Part shown: positions 12,321 to 22,189 of the stretch, in pieces
Layout: every line of letters begins with the position of its first letter
Numbering within the stretch: position 1 is the stretch's first letter
NCBI GenBank assembly: GCA_003427395.1
Contig: BFEA01000354.1
Coordinates: forward strand, 901,223-923,500
Direction of reading: 5' to 3'
DNA length: 22,278 nucleotides
Source: Chara braunii
Taxonomy: Eukaryota; Streptophyta; Charophyceae; Charales; Characeae
Translations under genes and position numbers: made by a program
Notes under the pieces: generated by a model
The model's input: only the letters and a program-made list of their open reading frames with translations
Database searches by the model: none
Told to the model about the DNA's origin: nothing

Positions 12321-12329
12321 AAGCGAGTG

Positions 12330-12625
12330 CTGACAGGCAATAATCTGTTAACCAGTTCTAGCTAGCCCATTAACCGAGTCAAGAAGCAGTTGGCCCAAAG
12401 CTCCGTTAACCCATAAGGGTGCTAACCCACAGTTCTGTTAGCCCCTGACCCGTCAATGCACGATTAGGTGAACCCGTGAAGCTCGCGTGAACCAATTAAC
12501 CCACTGTTATGCCAGCCCGTGACCCGTTAGCGCACACTTCCATTTACCTGTGGACCCATTTACCCGCAGTTCCGTTAACTTGTTAACCCACCAATCCAGA
12601 TACACCCATTTACCTACAGCTCCGT
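12330..12625. repeat. Degenerate TTAACCC-rich repeat
   Basis: Words such as GTTAACCCA, CTAACCCAC, TTAGCCC, GTGACCCGTTAG and ATTTACCC recur every 10 to 20 bp, with C-rich and G-poor composition on the + strand. The pattern suggests a decayed ~10-bp tandem repeat. It is not a clean telomeric repeat. Confidence 0.55.
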
Positions 12626-13333
12626 TTCACCCGTCACCAAGAAACCAGGAATCAAACTCAGCAACTCGCGACGAATCTGGGTCAAGAAGCAACTTGGTCC
12701 TAAGAAGAAGCAAGAAAAAGATAAAATCCTAACACACCATCTGTCGCCAGTGAAGATAAGATCCGGGCCCTTTTTTTTTTGGCGAAGTCTTGCTCTCTAT
12801 AAAAGAGGCTTCCCATTCTTTCTCGGAAACGAAAAAGAACCTGAACCTACACAATCTGGGAAAGCAGTTAGCCAAGTCTTCCTCTACAAAAGCTTCCTGC
12901 CCTGTTCTTCAAGAAAGGGAAAGGGGCAAAAAAGACGAAAGGGAAAAAAAAGATGGAGTCTTACGTGCAAAGCTAGCGCAAAAGAAACCCGCAAGCAGAG
13001 TGATCATACCCAAGTTGACCAAACTACCCACCATGAGTTTCAAACCAAACTACATACATAGAATAAAGTTCAATAAACTAGCCTGATTGCCGCATCCAGC
13101 GATCGACAGTCCAATAGACAAGGTTATCTGTTTCTATTTCTACTACCCTCCCGACAACTGGTCCAGCCCTCTACCTGTAGCTGCTGGATTTGACTCACAT
13201 CAATCAACAGACTGACAGATCACATTTGCAGAGACCTACATCCGCAGAACCCAACACGCTGTACGACTTCGTAATACCCGTTTGGTAGACAGATCGAATT
13301 CCGAAATACCCCAAATCTGCAGAAACCGGCAAG
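12626..13333. other. Stretch without a recognised gene
   Basis: Lys-rich open frames at 12750-13086 on the + strand show no domain. AATAAA-like words at about 13061 and 13072 could be polyadenylation signals of an unrecognised + strand transcript, but there is no other support. Confidence 0.25.
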
Positions 13334-13426
13334 TGGATCGAATCTCAATAAAAGAAACGTTACATAGATCTGATCTCAATAAAAGAAACGATATGTAGAT
13401 CCAATCTCAATAAATTGACATACATA
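13334..13426. repeat. 31-bp tandem repeat, three units, each with AATAAA
   Basis: Units at 13334, 13365 and 13396 share GATCNRATCTCAATAAA; the first two continue AAGAAACG. Each carries AATAAA on the + strand. The array lies about 190 bp beyond the stop codon of the giant - strand gene, on the strand opposite to it. Confidence 0.8.
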
Positions 13427-13613
13427 CCAATCAACATTTGACGTACGACCTGGTAGGTCATGATTCATGACTGCTGCCAGGCTTGGGCTGGTTTTCCTTG
13501 CCAACCCGACAGAGACAGATCTGCAGCTGCTGAAAGGAAAGGATGATGGTCTCACAGACATAGACAGTGTCACATAGACATGATATGATGATAGAGGTAC
13601 TGGTACCTGAGTT

Positions 13614-15389
13614 TCAACTGGGAGGGGAAAATGCAAGCCGCAAGACGGCTGCTGAAAGGATGATGGCCAGCAATTTGAGCACAAACGAGAAGCCTGGAAA
13701 CAGCACAGCGCCAATGCCACTCTCAGCATTGTGGGGAGAGTCCAGGGAAGTGGCGTACAGTGGGTCATTCGACAGAGAGAACAAGAGAGCCACAAAAACC
13801 ACCAAGATTGAGGCAGTTATGACAACAGGAGGTCTGGTTCTCGGCGTCGCGACGGGAGTTGGGATCACCGACGTAGGGTTCTTCCTCGTCACATCAGCCT
13901 GAGTGGTCATCATCCCTGACCACCTGGTCGGGATTGACCGGTATACCGCTGCCAAGGACAAAGAAGGCTGTACAGCTGCTGTCGTCGTTTCGATGAGCGC
14001 AGACCGGTCTGCAGCAGAGTCGGTATCCAGACCTCCAGCTCCAGGGGGGGCACGTGTCCCAGAGCTTGTTGCTTCCTCTGTCACAGCCGGTGCCTCACTC
14101 CTCGGATCAGGAATCTGTGCCTGCTTGGAGGAGGTTGACATGGCATTGAACTCCCTCCCATTGCCATGCAGTGTACGCACTCCAGGAAACCTCTGCGATC
14201 GGAGAGAGGAAGACAATGAGGTGGACGAGGAGGTGGCGGCGGAGGGAGATAGTTCCCGAGGAGGAGGATGGGAATCAAGGGGGAAGAAAGCAGGGGAAGA
14301 GGCTGTCCTTAGGACAGCTGCCGTCATCACAGCAGGGGACGACCTAGTCCTTAGGAGAGCGGCCGTCTTCATTTCCGGGTCGTTGTTCGGGATCGGGTCA
14401 GCAATTTGCCTTTTCTCCGTTAGTAGTCGCTGTTGTTCGACACTCTTTTCCTCTCGGAGAAGCCCTGCATCCTCCATGGCAGGAAGGCCAGGGTCAGCTG
14501 GAGCAACCTCCTCCTTAGAGCGGCTCTCGGAAATAACCATGGGGGACGGACAGGGAAATGGTGCAACAGCGTGGCAGTTGTCACCATCACCACCCGCTGC
14601 ACACCCTAGGGACACAAAGGAGAGAGAATTGGATTGCAAAGAAACGCTGTGTTTGCTTTCGACAGGAAGAGCGGCCGGTGATCTCGTGCTGGATCCCTTA
14701 GCGGGAATCGTGGTAAGCAGAACACCAGAACTATTCTCCATCACTGCAGAAAATGATGGATTTCCCGACTGGTGGACTATAGGATGAGTAGTAGACAGTC
14801 CCCTACTGTCAACTCGCTTCTCATCATCCTGACATAGGGAGACCTCCTGCAGCATGTTGGACAGGGAGTCAGCTGTGCCTTCAGTTAGCGTTGATGGGGT
14901 GGCTGCAGCTGCCGCAGCAGCGGCCGCAGAAGCTGCAGAAGCTGCAGCCACAACAGCGGCAGCCATTGCCATAGCTGCTGCAGCTGTCGCGATGGAAGCA
15001 ACAGAAGAATAAGAAACACAAGCTGCATCTGTGGCAATGGCAGCAACAGAAGAAGGGCAAGAAGAAGAAGTTGCAGCTATTCCAGCAGAAGGGGCCGAAG
15101 AAGAAGAAGACGGAGATCCCAGCGATCCCACCAGATGACAACTTGCATCTGCTACAGTGCCAGAGGGGACTGGGATGGACGGCAGCAGCTCGGATGGTCC
15201 TGACACATTGAAGTCTGACATTGCAAGAGCGGAAAGACCAGCCCGGGCAATTTCATCTCCTCCTCCCCCTGGAGGCAATGGCGAGTCTTCGCTCTCTGTT
15301 TTCACCACAGTGGTGTGATGGCCGTCGTAACGATCTTCACCACTTTCCACCAGAGCCGCTTGAAGACCTGCTCCTAGTGATGATGGTGA

Positions 15390-15430
<41 letters not shown>

Positions 15431-16410
15431 AGGATGAGGATGATGATTGGGCCTCTTTATCCAATAATCGCGAAGGAGATTTTTCTTCCATAACGACGTG
15501 TTTGTCTCGTTTCAGCTCCCGTTGCTCCATTTCCCCGCTCTCTTCAACCACGACATGCTTTTGTCCTTTCAGCTCCTCTGGCTCCGTTTTTCCCACTTCG
15601 TTTACCTTCACTTCCACTGCTATGTTGGCTTCTACTTCCGTTTCTTCTTCCTTGGCTTGTACTTGGGTTTCTTCTACCTTGGCTTCTACTTCGGCTGCTA
15701 AAACCTTGGCTTCTACTCCTGCTTCTGCTTCGCCGCCTTCTTCGGCTTCTCTTACCTCTTTTTGAACCACAACGACTTTTTGTCCTTTCGGCTCGTCTGG
15801 GTCAACTTTTCCGGCTTCTTCTACCCAAAGGCTGGCTTCTACTTTGGGCTCCTTCACCTTGACGGCTTTTGTTTGGGCTTCTTCTACTTCGGCCTCGTTT
15901 ACCGCGGCTTCTAATTCGACTTCTTCTACCTTCGCTTCTACTTCAGCTTCTTCTACCTTGGCTTCAACTTTGGCTTCTTCTACCTTGGCTTCTACTTCGC
16001 ATTCTTCTACCTTGGCTTCTACTTTGGCTTCTTCTACCTTGGCTTCTACTTCGGCTTCTTCTACCTTGGCTTCTACTTCGGCTTCTTCTACCTTGGCTTC
16101 TACTTCGGCTTCTTCTACCTTGGCTTCTACTTTGGCTTCTTCTACCTCCGTATTTTTTACTTCAGTGTCCTCAATTGCTTTTTCTGCAGCTTCTGCTTCT
16201 TCCTCCTGCATCTTTATTTTCATGTGTTCTCTTTCAACAATGCCCTCTTGCACTGCTAATTCTGCGCCTACTTTTCCTTTCTGCTCCATGGCTATTGGGA
16301 AGTCTGCTTTTTCTCCCTCCTCTATTCTTGCGTCTTCTTCTTTTCTCTCCTCCATCTGTATTCCCGCATCTTCCTCCTCCATGTCCATATGCCCTTCTTC
16401 TTCTTCTTCT

Positions 16411-16450
<40 letters not shown>

Positions 16451-19400
16451 CCACCTCTGATCCTTTGTCCTCATGAGCATCGCCATCAAAATAAGGATCA
16501 TCATTACGCTGTCCTTTTTCTTCTTCTACCTCTCTCGGCTTGAACTCGTTCCAGTCTTCTTCCTCCTCCTCCTCCTCCTCTTCTTCTTCTTCTTCTTCTT
16601 CTTCTTCTTCTTCTTCTTCTTCTTCTTCTTCTTCTTCTTCTTCTTCTATTGATTCGTCCACGGGCGGCTCTTTCTCCGCTTGCTCTTCTCTATGCTCATT
16701 ATCTTCTTCTTGTACCAGCAGTTCCTTTGCTGAGTCGTATGACTGTGTTTCCTTGATCGTGGGGAGAGGTAAACTGTCATAAAGGCCACTGCGCAAAAAG
16801 CCAGTGCTTACCAACGATTTCATCTTCCTCCATTTCACCCCCTTCCCCTGACCTCTTCCCTGTTGTTGATCTTCCCCTGTTCCTACCGAATTCTCCCAAA
16901 GCCCTGCAGGAGGAGCCCCACTGCTGATAGTATTTCCCCCCGAGGGGGACTGCTCCTCGGTCAAGCCACGTAACTGTTGAATGCTCGTCATCAACGACTG
17001 GACACGCTCCCATACCAGCTTCTTCTCCTCTATCTCTATCTCGTCCTCCACTTCAGAAAGCTCAATTGTTGCTGGCAAATCTTCCGTCAGTCCACCAGCA
17101 GCTAGACCTCTGACGCCAGTGGCTGAGCGCTTGTCAATATCCTGCTCTTCCATCGGCTGCGAAGTCTGTTCAAGACTCTCGGGACGGACCACCTCTTCTC
17201 TCCCCTCTCCTTCTCCTCTTTCCTCGTTTACCCTGCTCTTTGCAGCAGCAGCATCTGAGGGTCCGCCCTCTTCTATCTGCTCGCTCGTCCCCCGCTCAAT
17301 TTTCTTTGTGCGTTTGTTCCCGTCGTCTTCTCCTTCTCTTTCCCTCACCCTTGCATCTGCTTCATCCTCATGTTCTCCATCATCTCCTTCGCTTGCCTCA
17401 TCCCCTGCATCAGCTCCCCCTTCTCCACCGTCCCCATCTCCTTGTNTCATCCTCATGTTCTCCATCATCTCCTTCGCTTGCCTCATCCCCTGCATCAGCT
17501 CCCCCTTCTCCACCGTCCCCATCTCCTTCTCCTCTTTCCTCAACCACCTCATCCCCTGCATCTGCTCTATCTTCTCGACCTTCTCCTCCGTCTGCATCAC
17601 TGGCATTACTTTCAACGGGAGGAGCAGCATCCGCAGAAGTAGCTGGATCAACAGGGCCTTTCATCGCTCCTGACGAGGACAGTGCTAGCGCTGCTGCTCC
17701 GTGGAGCGAGGAGGGCTTGAATGAGAACGACCGACTCCTTGCGATGAACGAAGACATGGTGGATACCTTCCTCCATCTCCTCCTTCGCTCCATCCAGGCG
17801 CGTACCTCATCTTCCATCACTGGACCTTTCAGAGCTGCATCAAGTTTTCCCAGTGTGACGATGTCCATGTCAGTGTCGATGTGCCGAGCTGCAAGCTGGC
17901 CACATTGTTCATGCGGTTGCCCCACTTTCTCAACTTCCTGCCGCTGCCGCTGGCGCATCTGCGCTATTCGCGCAATCATTCCCAGTCCTCCCCAAAGGGC
18001 TTTCGATGGCCTCGTATGCTTACCTTTGTTGTTGTCCTCGCCCTGCCCTTCGCTGCGGAGAGCATCTAACTCGCAAGTTTCATCCACGTCGGCGGTGTGA
18101 TCCTCATCATTATCGTTATCATTATCCACCAATTCTTCCACTGTAGCCACGTCTTCATCATTGACCTCATCGACCTCGTCTGCCGGTTCCTGCTGCATTA
18201 ATTCCCAATGGCGATCTTCGGTTTTGAAGGTCTGAGCAGCACGCTGCGCGATGGCATTGTCCAGGTCGACAGTTTCCAAGCCCCGCACACTTAGCCTCTT
18301 TGAGATAGCCCTCAGGCAGATGTACACGCGCCTGGGGTCCTTCTTCTCCACCAGATCCGCCGGATTGAAGATCTCTGTCTGCTCCAAGCCCAGACCCTTG
18401 CAGAAGCGGAGAAAGGCCAGCACGTTGGAATAGGCAAAGAACCCGAGTCGCGATCCCGTGCGGAAGAGAACGGGGCTGAAGTTGGGCCCTCTCGGCAGGA
18501 CGCGTGTGACATCCGGCAGGTCATACTTCTGATGCCATTTCTTCATGATCTGTGCCAGCATGTTGCCGTCAGCGAGGTAATCAATCAACGGCGGCCCCTC
18601 GGCCAGACGAATGCACAACGTGTACTCGATCCACGCTTTGGCTTTCCTCTCCAAGAACTCGAGGTCTTCTTGCTTGAAGGACTCGGAGTAGAGGAGCTCC
18701 TTCTCAGCCCGGCGCTCTCTTGGAGGAAGTTGCGACATCAAGCGCTTCCACTGAGCCTTGGGCGATTTCAAAGCGTGTTTCTCGACCAGCAGCCGAAGCC
18801 TGGCTTTGAGATTTGCCTCCAGCGAAGCAACTCCCCCCTCTCCAGCACAGGAGGCACTGCTAGCACCACTAGCAGTGGCAGCAGTCAATGTATCACCATT
18901 GCCAGCATCGGCATCGGTAGCCGTCACGGCATCGCCTTCCTCTTCCTTTTTGTGCCCTTGCTGAGTTCCCGAGCTCTGGCGGGCTGCTGTGAGCAGCGTC
19001 ATGCCCCAAGTCGGTTTCAAGAGCTTGTCTGCCTTCCGCTCCTGCTCCTGCTGTTGTCGCCCCTGCTCCTGCTGCTGCCTATCCTGCGGCCGTTCCTGCT
19101 CCTGCTTCTGCTCATCCAGCAGTTGACCGTGTTTTTGGTGGTGCTGATCAATCCCGGCGCCGTTCTGTTCTTCCACAAGCCTCTCCTTCTCCCGCTCCTC
19201 GGCTTCCCTAAGTAACGCGTGTGTGCCGATTGCCGGGGAAGTAGGAGGAGGGGGGACTGCCATCGGCCCAGCTTCATTAACATCCAACGATTCATCAACC
19301 GAATGAGGTGTTGCTCCTGCTGATGACAAGGACATGGGAGAGAGGGCAACAACAGAAGAGAGAGGGCAGGGGACTGTAGCCACAACCGCAGGAGGGGGAG

Positions 19401-21603
19401 GAGCACTACGAGGAGGCAAATGAACACAAGGAGGACGTGGAGGAATTGGAGGAGAGATTACGCCACCGAGGCGATGAGTCGAGGGAGTGCTAGAAGGAAC
19501 CGCTAATTCGACCTCCTTCACTTTGCCACTCAGCCCCTCCTTCCCTTTCCCACACCCATTTTCCTGCTCCTGCTGAAGCTGCTGTTCGGCTTTCTCCTCA
19601 GAAGAGGAGGAGGAGGAGGAGGAGGAGGAGGTGGTGGTGGTGGTGCGCTCTGATGAGCCTACCTCCTGTCCTTTCTGCCGTCCCCTTTCGTCCGGCTTGG
19701 GGTCTACCACCGCCAACTCAGCCGCTTGCCTCCTCGATACCATGTCCTCCCCTTGCTCATTGTCCCCTAGATGAATATTGAGTAGATCAAAAATGTTATC
19801 GATATCGTAGTCTTCCAGACGCTCGTCGCGCAATTTCTTGGACAGCCATCTCAAACAGGTCATCACACGCCATATGCTCTTCTTCTCCACGAGGTCGGCA
19901 ATGCTGAAGTGCTCACTTTCCGGAATACCACAGCGTTTCAGAAACTTGAGGAACATGTCCACATTTCCGTATGCGAGAAAGGTCAATTTCGAGCCCACGC
20001 CTGTTTTATATATAGCCGGGCACTCTCTCTTCTCTCTCGGCAGTGCTTTTGCTTTCGCCAGTCCAATTGTCTTCGCCTTTTCTTTCCTCTCTTGAATTAC
20101 TCTCATTACCTGAATCAGCAGCGTGCCATCAGCAAGAATGTCCTCCAGGGGCATCGTGCTCGGAATATCTTCGCACAGAATGTGCTCAAGCCATGTCACG
20201 ACTTTGACCTTCAGAATTTTGCTGTCCTCCTGCGCACTAGAAGAACTGATTTTGAAGCTCCTTCTCTTGGTAGTCACCTTGCGAACCCTCCCTTTGGATT
20301 CCACCACCTCGTCCTCCGGACCTTCCCCATCGCCTTCGGCAACAGGCCGTCTAGCCTGGGAATGGCTTCGGATCAGCTCCCTTGCCTTCTGTAAGACCAG
20401 CAGCGTATCTCCTCCTCCACCAACACCTTCGCCACCTGAAGAGGGGAGGAGACCCGACAAGGCCTCGCCGCCGCCCGACAACCCGCTCCCTCCTTGCACC
20501 GGACCAGCCTGACCCTTACTCTTAACCGTGCTTTGAATCCGATTGATCGAGCGACCCAAGAAAGGAGAACTAGAAACGTAAGATGCAGCGGAATTGCCAG
20601 CAGCGGAATCCAAAATATTCAACTTTTCCAACTTTGCCGACTCCATCGACTTCGCCCGCCCCCATATCCCTCCACTTGCATCTAAATTGCATGTCCTCGT
20701 CCAGCTGCCAAAATCGTTCAAGCCTGCTGCTTCTCCTCCTGCTTCTGCAGCAGAAGGACCAGCCTGTCGTAGGCCTCCAAGAGTCTTACTAGAGGTGGCG
20801 ATAGTTTCCTCCTGCTGCCCGTTACTCTTGCCCTTGCCCTTCTCCTTCTTCTTCTTCTTCCTCCTCTTCTTCTTTGTCTTCCTTTCGCTCTGCTGTTTCG
20901 TTCCCCCGCCTGCAGCACTTCCTCCTCGACCTGACGTTCCCTCCGACGAATCACTCCCTTCCGTCCATGTCCACTCCTCCTCCTCATCATACTGCTCTCC
21001 AACTTCACTGCCATCTCCTCCTCCGCCGCCTTGTCGCTTACGATCATCTTGTTGGCCTTTCCCCTTCTCCCTCCCCTCTTTTTCCTTTCTTTCAGTCCAC
21101 TCCCCTCTTTCTCCTCCCCCTCCCCCTGCCCCTCCCCCTCGAACAAACGCTATTCCACTGCTGCCACCTGCACTGGAGATGCGCCCTGCACCTTGCAGCC
21201 TATTGCAATCCGTATCACCCACCTCAGTTTTAATCTCTTCTGAAAATTTGGTCACGACTCTTCTTCCGATCTCTGCCGAGGAGGCTTTTGTCCAGCCGGG
21301 ACCAAAAAGAGAGCCTGCACCGACACCACCGCTTCCCTCATTATTATTACTATTCTTTATACTCATTGACGTCATCGATGACGTGGCCGTCTTCCGCTCT
21401 CTGAATCCTGGCTTTGCGTGAATCCCTGCATCGGCACTCATGCTGCCGTCACCAGTGAGGGGACTTCTAAAAAAGGATCTGCTTCCTGCCAAGTCCTGAC
21501 TGAATATGTCCCTCTTCTTCTGAAGAGTTACCTCGTCGTCCTCTTCCTGGCTGCCACGGCCACCGTAGCCACCTTGTGGTGGCGCTGCCGCCGCCGAATC
21601 CAT
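13614..21603 (-). CDS. Giant tandem calponin-homology domain protein with C-terminal membrane anchor (frame interrupted by an assembly gap)
   Basis: One intronless reading frame runs from ATG 21603 to a stop at 13614, except for a frame change at the single n (17446). That n sits between two 84-bp near-identical copies; dropping one 85-bp period gives 2634 continuous codons. The in-frame TGA at 21643-21645 makes ATG 21603 the first Met, and it has G at -3 and G at +4. Order along the joined protein: Gly/Ser-rich N-terminus, Lys-rich patch (about 239-259), CH domain 1 (about 464-592), Pro/Gln-rich linker, CH domain 2 (about 983-1106), acidic region, 30 Glu (about 1625-1654), 9-residue Val/Glu/Ala/Lys repeats (about 1792-1872), Ser/Ala runs, and two hydrophobic segments (about 2563-2583 and 2604-2628). 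CH domains bind actin, microtubules or signalling partners. By inference this protein tethers cytoskeleton to a membrane. The CH assignment is strong; the function is inferred. Confidence 0.85.
13635..13832 (-). other. Two C-terminal hydrophobic (membrane) segments of the giant protein
   Basis: Segment 1 (13770-13832) is about 21 residues rich in Val/Leu/Ile/Phe (contains ASILVVFVALLF). After about 20 polar residues, segment 2 (13635-13709) is about 25 hydrophobic residues (contains LKLLAIILSAAVLRLAF). Only six residues follow before the stop. Arg and Lys residues lie on the N-terminal flank of segment 1. This arrangement suggests a tail-inserted hairpin, with both the long N-terminal part and the short C-terminus facing the cytosol. 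Confidence 0.75.
14890..15440 (-). repeat. Ala/Ser-rich low-complexity coding segment
   Basis: Several Ala and Ser homopeptide-like stretches are encoded here: an Ala-rich block at about 14890-15000, Ser/Ala mixtures at about 15000-15120, and a (GCT)n/(GAT)n run at about 15383-15440 giving consecutive Ser then Ala. The reading frame of the giant gene stays open throughout. No folded domain is recognisable. Confidence 0.75.
15904..16146 (-). repeat. 27-bp minisatellite encoding a 9-residue repeat
   Basis: Nine consecutive 27-bp units follow one another with few substitutions; eight of them (15931-16146) are very regular. In the frame of the giant gene each unit reads as variants of KVEEAEVEA. 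More diverged copies lie outside the array (about 15600-15720). Because the unit is a multiple of three, the opposite strand is also open, reading Ser/Thr/Leu/Ala repeats; this is a by-product of the repeat. Confidence 0.9.
16416..16449 (-). repeat. GCT/AGC triplet tract coding poly-Ala next to poly-Glu
   Basis: A (GCT)n run on the + strand encodes about 11 Ala on the - strand, directly followed by about seven Glu codons from the adjoining (TTC)n run. It lies within the acidic central part of the giant protein. Confidence 0.85.
16557..16646 (-). repeat. GAA/GAG triplet tract coding 30 consecutive Glu
   Basis: The + strand reads (TCC/CTC)n then (TTC)n, which in the gene's frame is an uninterrupted run of 30 Glu codons between the D-E-S-I and D-W-N-E-F residues. 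The tract is all purine on the coding strand, so it can be length-polymorphic and could form triplex (H-DNA) structures. It sits inside a broader acidic region. Confidence 0.9.
17362..17530. other. Single-n assembly gap flanked by an 84-bp direct duplication
   Basis: Positions 17362-17445 and 17447-17530 are identical except at 17444 (g) versus 17529 (c), and the only ambiguous base in the window, n at 17446, lies exactly between them. The period is 85, which is 1 modulo 3, precisely the shift needed to move from the reading frame used upstream (CH domains) to the one used downstream (acidic repeats and membrane segments). The simplest reading is two overlapping contig ends joined without merging. 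A real tandem duplication with a miscalled base is less likely. Confidence 0.85.
18286..18657 (-). other. CH domain 2 of the giant protein
   Basis: This is a second copy of the fold: KAWIEYTL, YLADGNMLAQIM, FFAYSNVLAFLRFCKGLGL, FNPADLVEKKDPRRVYICL. It is visibly closer to CH domain 1 of the same protein (same ADG, same ADLVEKK block, a similar insertion before the third helix) than to a generic CH domain, so the two probably arose by internal duplication. They are separated by about 390 residues of low-complexity sequence, unlike the short linker of canonical tandem actin-binding CH domains. Confidence 0.85.
19828..20214 (-). other. CH domain 1 of the giant protein
   Basis: The translation starts with a helix reading VVTWLEHIL, followed by LADGTLLIQVM, FLAYGNVDMFLKFLKRCGI, and FSIADLVEKKSIWRVMTCL. 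These correspond to the conserved CH pattern: Trp in helix 1, an L-x-D/N-G-x-x-L motif, an N-[IV]-x-x-F-L helix, and a final D-L-V-E-x-K/D...V...L helix. The DLVEKK...V..CL ending resembles transgelin/calponin/IQGAP-type CH domains more than the paired CH1-CH2 actin-binding modules of spectrin or plectin. There is an insertion of roughly 25 residues, rich in Lys, between the second and third core helices. Confidence 0.85.
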
Positions 21604-21760
21604 AGCTGAGTCCACCTTCAGGCCTCCTCTTTGTCCCACTTCTCACAACCCCGGCACTTCAGACCGTACACCGGGCATGCCAGCTCGATCGTGCCACACC
21701 GCGCTGCTCTCCTCCCTCCTCCGCATATACATTTCCTCCCTCTTTCCCGCACACACAACC

Positions 21761-21895
21761 CTTCTTTCTCTCAGAACGTTACAGCCTTCCTTCTCTTCTC
21801 TCAGAAGTTAGAGCCCCTTCTCCTCTCTTAGAAGCTATAGCCTTCCTTCTCTTCTCTCAGATGTTGTTAGCCTTTCTTTCTCTCAGAAGTTTGCC
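21761..21895. repeat. Five ~28-bp pyrimidine-rich repeats upstream of the giant gene
   Basis: Successive units at 21761, 21787, 21816, 21843 and 21873 each consist of a C/T-rich half followed by a variant of CTCAGAAGTTAGAGCC. They lie 158 to 292 bp upstream of the ATG of the giant gene, so they are in its 5' untranslated region or promoter. On the transcribed sense strand they are purine-rich (GGCTNNAACTTCTGAGAGAA-like). Confidence 0.7.
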
Positions 21896-22187
21896 TTATT
21901 TCTCCATCACCACATCCACACGTCCCTACTACCTCTTCAATCCTCTTAGTGCACGCCTTGATTCACACACAATGCCACAGGGCTCTGCGTTCACTCGCAG
22001 CCCCTGTCAGACAGACCTCTCCTCTCCCTCATGACGTCCTATAGCAAGTGGGCCCCCCGCGAGAGGCCACGATGATGACAATGACAACAACGAGGACGAC
22101 AACGAACACCACATGTCGAGGAAAAAGCCAAGAGATGGGTGTTCTCCACACCCGGCAGCAGTTTCAAAGCAGTAATAATTTCTACAT

Positions 22188-22189
<2 letters not shown>

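Noticed and set aside
13903-14787. 294-codon open frame on the + strand
   Set aside because: It lies antisense to the giant gene in a biased low-complexity region, has no recognisable domain and no separate support; a shadow frame.
15844-16543. Two long overlapping + strand frames (Ser/Thr/Ala- and Leu-rich)
   Set aside because: They read the reverse strand of the 27-bp minisatellite and triplet runs. Repeats whose unit is a multiple of three keep all stop-free frames open.
17447-17651. Separate start for the second half of the giant gene at 17651
   Set aside because: That start lies in the wrong frame of the upstream CH-containing half and disappears once the duplicated 85-bp period is removed.
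20594-21421. 275-codon + strand frame rich in Pro/Ser/Phe
   Set aside because: Antisense of the Gly/Lys/Glu-rich N-terminus of the giant protein; composition is explained by the purine-rich coding strand.
21604-21639. Longer N-terminus of the giant protein starting at 21639
   Set aside because: The codon at 21637-21639 is GTG, not ATG, just after an in-frame TGA. The first ATG is at 21603 with a good context.
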